Below, in pieces: positions 59,507-64,000 of a DNA stretch of 64,000 nt (within the stretch, counting starts at the first letter, position 1; each line of letters opens with the position of its first letter). Below the pieces are notes generated by a model. The model was not told the origin of the DNA. It saw nothing but the letters and a program-made list of their open reading frames with translations, and did not search any database. The stretch spans positions 62,001-126,000 of the forward strand of contig DASVLJ010000038.1 of NCBI GenBank assembly GCA_036384915.1, read 5' to 3'. This stretch comes from PKWO01 sp036384915 (GTDB lineage: Bacteria; Pseudomonadota; Gammaproteobacteria; Burkholderiales; Burkholderiaceae_D). The translations under genes were made by a program, and so were the position numbers.

Positions 59507-60361
59507 TTAGTTGCCCTCAAACTTCGGCTTTTCCTTCGCCACAAACGCATGATAGGCCCGATGAAAATCATTGGTCATCATGCAGATCGCCTGGGCCTGG
59601 GCCTCGGCTTCAATCGCTTCGTCCACGCCCATGTTCCATTCCTGTTGCAGCATTTTCTTGGTCATGCCATGGGCGAAGGTCGGGCCGGCGGCCAGGTCGG
59701 CGGCCATCTGCCGGGCTTCGGCCAGCAGCTCGTCCGGCGCGCAAAGCCGATTGAAGAAGCCCCAGCGTTCCGCCTCCTCGCCGCTCATCGAGCGGCCACT
59801 ATAAAGCAGCTCGGCGGCGCGGCCCTGACCGATCACGCGCGGCAGCATGGCGCAGGCGCCCATGTCGCAGCCGGCCAGGCCGACGCGCGTGAACAGGAAG
59901 GCCGTCTTGCTACGCGCTGTGCCGAAACGCAGATCCGATGCGAGCGCCAGGATCGCCCCCGCGCCGACGCAAATGCCGTCGATCGCCGCCACGATGGGCT
60001 GCGGGCAGGCGCGCATGGCCTTGACCACGTCGCCGGTCATGCGTGTGAAGGCGAGCAAGCCCGGCATGTCGAGCTTGGTCAAGGGGCCGATGATTTCGTG
60101 CACGTCACCGCCGGAGCAGAAATTGTCCCCGGCGCCGGTCACGACGATGGTTTTGACATCGTCGGCATAGGCGAGCGCGCGAAACAGTTCGCGCAATTCC
60201 GCATAGGACTCGAAGGTCAGCGGGTTCTTGCGCTCGGGGCGGTTCAGCGTGAGCGTGGCCACGCCCGCATGCACCGCGAAGCCGAAATGTTCGGCTCGGT
60301 GATTGGCGAAACTGGCGCGGTTGCCCGGCAATCGCTGCGGCTGGCCTGGCAGGTAAGACAT
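59507..60361 (-). CDS. enoyl-CoA hydratase/isomerase
   Basis: A 284-residue crotonase-fold enzyme. The oxyanion loops are FCSGGDVHEIIGPL and the C-terminal region of the first domain is IDGICVGAGAILALASDLRFGTARSKTAFLFTRVGLAGCDMGACAMLPRVIG, with the usual acidic residue in the second. It hydrates an enoyl- or dienoyl-CoA in the aromatic operon, between a MarR regulator (4 bp) and acyl-CoA dehydrogenase. It resembles the hydratases of CoA-dependent aminobenzoate clusters. Confidence 0.92.
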   Translation of the reverse strand: MSYLPGQPQRLPGNRASFANHRAEHFGFAVHAGVATLTLNRPERKNPLTFESYAELRELFRALAYADDVKTIVVTGAGDNFCSGGDVHEIIGPLTKLDMPGLLAFTRMTGDVVKAMRACPQPIVAAIDGICVGAGAILALASDLRFGTARSKTAFLFTRVGLAGCDMGACAMLPRVIGQGRAAELLYSGRSMSGEEAERWGFFNRLCAPDELLAEARQMAADLAAGPTFAHGMTKKMLQQEWNMGVDEAIEAEAQAQAICMMTNDFHRAYHAFVAKEKPKFEGN

Positions 60362-60365
60362 GGCG

Positions 60366-60911
60366 CTACTCCTCGTTGTCGATTTCCATCAAGTGCTGTT
60401 TCATCTGCGACAGGAGCTGGATCAGCTTGATCTTTTCCTGCTGCGACACGCCGCTCATCAATTCGTCGATCCAGGCTTCATGCACGGCCGCCATTTTTAC
60501 GAAGGCGCGCCGGCCCGCGGGGGTCAGCTTGACGCTGTAGACGCGCCGGTCGTCCGGGCTCGATACGCGCACCACCAGCTTCTCCTGCTCGAGCTGGTCG
60601 GTGATGCCTGTGATGTTGCCTCCCGTGACCATCATGCGCCTGGACAGTTCGCCCATGCGCAAGCCTTCGGGATGGCGCTGCAATTGCGCCATCAGGTCGA
60701 AGCGCGGCAGGGTCACGTCGAATTTTTCGCGCAGGCGCGTGCGTATCTCGTTCTCGATGCGCGTGGTGCAGGAAAGCATGCGCAGCCACAGCTTCAGGGA
60801 AGTGTGGTCTTCCTCGGTGATGCGCGTCTCAAGATCGACGATGGGCATGTCATGCCCCGCGCCGTTGTGATGAATCTGTCCGTTCGTGCTATCGGCTGTC
60901 TTGCGCGCCAT
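60366..60911 (-). CDS. MarR-family regulator
   Basis: A 181-residue dimeric winged-helix repressor: RTRLREKFDVTLPRFDLMAQLQRHPEGLRMGELSRRMMVTGGNITGITDQLEQEKLVVRVSSPDDRRVYSVKLTPAGRRAF is a complete MarR core. MarR proteins of aromatic-CoA operons usually bind the CoA thioester of the substrate. It lies inside the operon between the monooxygenase/reductase and hydratase genes, so it may be autoregulated. Start 60911 is 42 bp from the next gene. Confidence 0.93.
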   Translation of the reverse strand: MARKTADSTNGQIHHNGAGHDMPIVDLETRITEEDHTSLKLWLRMLSCTTRIENEIRTRLREKFDVTLPRFDLMAQLQRHPEGLRMGELSRRMMVTGGNITGITDQLEQEKLVVRVSSPDDRRVYSVKLTPAGRRAFVKMAAVHEAWIDELMSGVSQQEKIKLIQLLSQMKQHLMEIDNEE

Positions 60912-60953
60912 GTATGACCCCTTTTCTCTCGCTCCGTTGAACTATTTTTGTTT

Positions 60954-63341
60954 TTACGACTCCAGCAGCCGCGCCGCGATCTGCTGCGGCGTCAGCCCAC
61001 TGTTTGCTGCGGCCAATTGCCGTTCGCGCTCGAGGTTGCGCTCGAGCTGCAACTTCCCGGCTTGATACGGCTTGGGCCAGGCCACCTCGGTATAACCGAG
61101 TTTGGCGCATTCGTGCAAGGTCCAGGCCGCGTCGGCCAGGTGCGGCCGCGCGATGGCGCACAGGTCGGCGCGTCCGGCGGCGATGATGCTGTTGGCGTGG
61201 TCGGCTTCGAAGATGGCGCCGACGGCAATCGTCGGAATGCCGGCTTCGTTGCGGATACGGTCCGCGAACGGGGTCTGGAACATGCGCCCGTAGACGGGCT
61301 TTTCTTCCTTGCTGACCTGGCCCGAAGAGCAATCGATCATGTCCGCGCCGGCGGCCTTGAACAGTTTGGCGATGGCTACCGCGTCGTCCGGCGTGATGCC
61401 GCCTTCGACCCAGTCGTGCGCCGAGATGCGCACACTGATCGGCTTGTCCTGCGGCCAGGCCGCGCGGATGGCGGCAAAGACTTCCAGCGGGTAGCGGCAA
61501 CGGTTTTCCAGCGCACCGCCGTATTCGTCGGTCCTGCGGTTGGTCAACGGCGAGATGAAGGATGACAGCAGGTAGCCGTGGGCGCAGTGCAGTTCGAGCC
61601 AGTCGAAACCGGCTTCGGCCGCGGCAGCGGTGGCGCGCACGAAGTCGGTCTTGATGCGATCCAAGTCTTCGCTTGTGGCGGCGCGCGATGTTTGCGAAAC
61701 GCCGGCCAGGTATTGCTGCTCCGACGCCGACACCAGCGGCCAGTTCCCTTCGGCCAGCGGCTTGTCGATGCCATCCCAGCCTAGCCGCGTCGATCCCTTG
61801 GCCCCGGCGTGGCCCAACTGCATGGCGATCTTCGCTTCGCTGTGGCCATGCACGTAGTCGACGATACGTTTCCACGCCGCCGTGTGTTCCGGCTTGTACA
61901 AGCCGGGGCAACCCGGCGTGATGCGCGCATCGGCCGAGACACAGGTCATTTCGGCGAACACCATGCCGGCGCCGCCCATGGCGCGGCTGCCCAAGTGCAC
62001 GAGGTGGTAGTCGCCGACCAGGCCATCCTCGGCCGAGTATTGCGCCATCGGCGAGACCACGATGCGGTTTTTCAACACGACCGAGCGCAGGCGGAACGGC
62101 GTCATCATGGGCGGCACGCTGCCTTGCTGCACGGGCTGGCCTGCCTGCGCAGCGGCGCGCTCGGCAATCCAGCGTTCGAAGCCGCCGACGTAGCCCGAAT
62201 CGCGCAGGCGCAGGTTCTCATGCGACAGGCGCTGGCTGCGCGTCAGCATGGAATAGGCGAATTGGGGCGCATCGAGCTTTGTGTAGCGCTCGACGTTCTC
62301 GAACCATTCCATCGAATTGCGCGCCGCGCTTTGTATCTTCAGCACTTCGAGCGCACGCAGCTTCTGGTATTCGTCGAGTACGGCGGCAATCCCGTCCTTG
62401 CCATGGCGCTCGAAGGAGCGTGCCAGTTCGATCGCGTCTTCGAGCGCGAGCTTGGTGCCGGAACCGATGGAAAAATGCGCCGTATGCGCTGCGTCTCCCA
62501 TCAGCACCACGGGCACCTTGCGGCCGTCAAGTTCGTTCCAGTGCACCCAGGTGTGGCAGACGATGCGCGGGAATTTGATCCAGATTGCGGAGCCGCGCAA
62601 ATGCGTGGCGTTCGACATCAAGGAATGGCCATCGAGGTATTTCGCGAACAGCTTCTCGCAATAGGCAATCGCTTCAGCCTGCTCCATGCGGTCGAGCCCG
62701 GCACGCTGCCAGACATCTTCCGGTGTTTCGACGATGAAGGTGGCGGTATCGCCGTCGTACTGGTAGGCATGGGCCTGGAACCAGCCGTGCTCGGTTTCCT
62801 CGAAGGCGAAGGTGAAAGCCGGAAACAGCTTCTTGGTGCCGAGCCAGACGAAACGGCACTTGCGCGTATCGACGTCGGGCTGAAAGGTTGCCGCATAGCG
62901 CGTGCGCACGCGGCTGTTCAAGCCGTCGCAGGCGACGACGAGGTCGGCGCCGTATTGACGCGCAATTTCCTGGTCGTCCGTCACGTCGGTTTCAAACACC
63001 AGTCTGACACCGAGTTCTTCGCAACGCTGCTGCAGGATATTCAGCAGGCGTTTGCGTCCGATACCGCAAAAACCATGGCCGCCGGAAGTCGTGATGTGGC
63101 CCTTGAAGTGGACGTCGATGTCGTCCCAGTGGTTGAAGGCTTGTAAGATGGTGCGCGCCGTCGGCTCGTCCGCCGCGACGAGGTTGCCCAGAGTCTGGTC
63201 GGAAAACACCACGCCCCAGCCGAAGGTGTCATAGGGGCGATTGCGCTCGATGACGGTGATCTGGTGAGCAGCATCCTGCTTCTTCATCAACAGGGCGAAA
63301 TAGAGTCCGGCCGGGCCGCCGCCTATGCAAACGATTTTCAC
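60954..63341 (-). CDS. 2-aminobenzoyl-CoA (or salicylyl-CoA) monooxygenase/reductase, fused FAD hydroxylase and old-yellow-enzyme domains
   Basis: A 795-residue two-domain flavoprotein. Residues 1-390 are an FAD monooxygenase (VCIGGGPAGLYFALLMKK dinucleotide motif, GDAAHTAHFSIGSGTKLALEDAIELARS late FAD motif). Residues about 410-790 are an old yellow enzyme FMN domain (VVLKNRIVVSPMAQYSAEDG, VRISAHDWVEGG, AVGAIFEADHANSIIAAGRADLCAIARPHL). This fusion is that of 2-aminobenzoyl-CoA monooxygenase/reductase, which hydroxylates and then reduces the ring, or of salicylyl-CoA 5-hydroxylase. A GTG start is used (GAGG site). The ligase gene lies 10 bp upstream. Confidence 0.92.
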   Translation of the reverse strand: MKIVCIGGGPAGLYFALLMKKQDAAHQITVIERNRPYDTFGWGVVFSDQTLGNLVAADEPTARTILQAFNHWDDIDVHFKGHITTSGGHGFCGIGRKRLLNILQQRCEELGVRLVFETDVTDDQEIARQYGADLVVACDGLNSRVRTRYAATFQPDVDTRKCRFVWLGTKKLFPAFTFAFEETEHGWFQAHAYQYDGDTATFIVETPEDVWQRAGLDRMEQAEAIAYCEKLFAKYLDGHSLMSNATHLRGSAIWIKFPRIVCHTWVHWNELDGRKVPVVLMGDAAHTAHFSIGSGTKLALEDAIELARSFERHGKDGIAAVLDEYQKLRALEVLKIQSAARNSMEWFENVERYTKLDAPQFAYSMLTRSQRLSHENLRLRDSGYVGGFERWIAERAAAQAGQPVQQGSVPPMMTPFRLRSVVLKNRIVVSPMAQYSAEDGLVGDYHLVHLGSRAMGGAGMVFAEMTCVSADARITPGCPGLYKPEHTAAWKRIVDYVHGHSEAKIAMQLGHAGAKGSTRLGWDGIDKPLAEGNWPLVSASEQQYLAGVSQTSRAATSEDLDRIKTDFVRATAAAAEAGFDWLELHCAHGYLLSSFISPLTNRRTDEYGGALENRCRYPLEVFAAIRAAWPQDKPISVRISAHDWVEGGITPDDAVAIAKLFKAAGADMIDCSSGQVSKEEKPVYGRMFQTPFADRIRNEAGIPTIAVGAIFEADHANSIIAAGRADLCAIARPHLADAAWTLHECAKLGYTEVAWPKPYQAGKLQLERNLERERQLAAANSGLTPQQIAARLLES

Positions 63342-63351
63342 TTGTGCCTCA

Positions 63352-64000
63352 TCATGGCCGCCTGAGTTTAAAACGCTGCAGCTTGCCGGTTTCGGTGCGC
63401 GGCAGCACAGTGCAGAATTCGACGGCGCGCGGGTATTTGTAAGGCGCAATGGCTTGCTTGACGAATTCCTGCAAGTCCTTGGCCGTCGCCTCGTCGGGCC
63501 TGCCCTCGGGTTTCAACACGACGAAAGCCTTGACGATCTGCCCGCGCTCCTCGTCAGGCCAGCCGACCACGGCGCACTCGGCTACCAGCGCGTGGCGCAG
63601 CAAGGCCTCCTCGACCTCGGGGCCGGCGATGTTATAGCCTGCCGAAATGATCATGTCGTCGGTGCGCGCCTGGTACCAGAAATAGCCGTCGGCATCCATG
63701 ACATAGGCATCCCCGGTCAGGTTCCAGCCTTCATGGACATAATGGGTTTGCCTGTCGTCGGCCAGGTAGCGGCAGCCGGTCGGGCCCTTGACGGCGAGAT
63801 GGCCTACCCTGCCCGGCGGCAGCGGCTTGCCCTCGTCGTCGAGCACGCAGGCCTGATAGCCCGGCACTGGTTTGCCGGTGGCGCCGGGACGCACGTCGGC
63901 GCCTGCCGCCGAGATGAAGATGTGCAGCATCTCGGTTGCGCCTATGCCGTCTATCATCTCGATGCCGGAAGCGTCGCGCCAGCTCGCGCGCGTGGCTTTG
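63352..64000 (-). CDS. benzoate-CoA ligase family protein (aminobenzoate/salicylate-type), 3' part only
   Basis: The frame stays open to the last base of the window, so the N terminus is outside it. The 215 visible residues are the C-terminal part of an ANL adenylate-forming ligase: DGIGATEMLHIFISA (core motif), GWNLTGDAYVMDADGYFWYQARTDDMIISAGYNIAGPEVEEALL, and the terminal PRTETGKLQRFKLR catalytic lysine. This subgroup activates benzoate, 2-aminobenzoate or salicylate to the CoA thioester. Its downstream gene is the ring monooxygenase/reductase; the ligase should be first of the visible operon. Confidence 0.92.
   Translation of the reverse strand, partial: KATRASWRDASGIEMIDGIGATEMLHIFISAAGADVRPGATGKPVPGYQACVLDDEGKPLPPGRVGHLAVKGPTGCRYLADDRQTHYVHEGWNLTGDAYVMDADGYFWYQARTDDMIISAGYNIAGPEVEEALLRHALVAECAVVGWPDEERGQIVKAFVVLKPEGRPDEATAKDLQEFVKQAIAPYKYPRAVEFCTVLPRTETGKLQRFKLRRP

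Noticed and set aside
1..64000. CRISPR array, integrase, transposase, prophage genes or replication origin
   Set aside because: No array of direct repeats with spacers, no recognisable recombinase or phage protein, and no cluster of exact DnaA boxes were found.

Overview
The window looks like chromosome of a betaproteobacterium, most likely Burkholderiales near Oxalobacteraceae (Herbaspirillum / Collimonas / Janthinobacterium-like). The support is the high GC, the protein families (KynBUA with an Lrp-type regulator, DUF1631, MinCDE, TPR-sulfotransferases, a 2-aminobenzoyl-CoA monooxygenase/reductase) and the mltD-gloB-methyltransferase-rnhA-dnaQ block. The assignment is inferred from gene content, because there is no rRNA in the window.

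Layout. 1-6 kb: end of a DUF3833/SDR/NTF2-like operon, proline dehydrogenase, an AraC regulator, an AlkD-like repair protein, an MDR oxidoreductase and a methyltransferase. 6-15 kb: small hypothetical genes, one behind a near-perfect LexA box, a REC-EAL protein lacking a catalytic glutamate, a universal stress protein, a LytS/LytTR pair and two SH3-like paralogues. 15-20 kb: kynR and kynBUA (tryptophan to anthranilate), then an M14 peptidase and an alpha/beta hydrolase. 20.5-33.6 kb: a sugar locus read here as a polygalactosamine / galactosaminogalactan utilisation system. 33.6-36.1 kb: gene-poor DNA with one membrane protein and an abnormal 116-nt tRNA-like gene. 36-47 kb: minCDE, DUF1631, AI-2E transporter, a cNMP-binding protein and two TPR-sulfotransferases around an HxlR regulator. 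47-51 kb: a divergent cluster (phasin, flavodoxin, flavin reductase / DUF2892, AhpD-like, Spy-like) with two FNR-type boxes between its arms. 51-56 kb: tRNA-Val, dnaQ, rnhA, methyltransferase, gloB, mltD. 56-64 kb: two lipoproteins, then an operon for CoA-dependent breakdown of an aminated or hydroxylated benzoate, probably anthranilate.

The most interesting region is the sugar locus. A GH114 endo-alpha-1,4-polygalactosaminidase lipoprotein, a TonB-dependent receptor, a Tat-type GH36 glycosidase, a signal-peptide amidohydrolase, a DMT transporter, a BadF-type sugar kinase, an AgaS-type deaminase/isomerase, a KbaZ-type protein and a DeoR regulator lie together. The octamer CTTTCGTT recurs upstream of the agaZ, TonB-receptor and GH114 transcription units, which ties the extracellular hydrolase to the cytoplasmic galactosamine pathway. 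Fungal galactosaminogalactan or bacterial Pel polysaccharide are the plausible substrates. Each family is recognised from sequence; the system as a whole is inference.

A second theme is tryptophan catabolism: kynBUA yields anthranilate, and the operon at the right end carries the signature enzymes for anthranilate breakdown through 2-aminobenzoyl-CoA.
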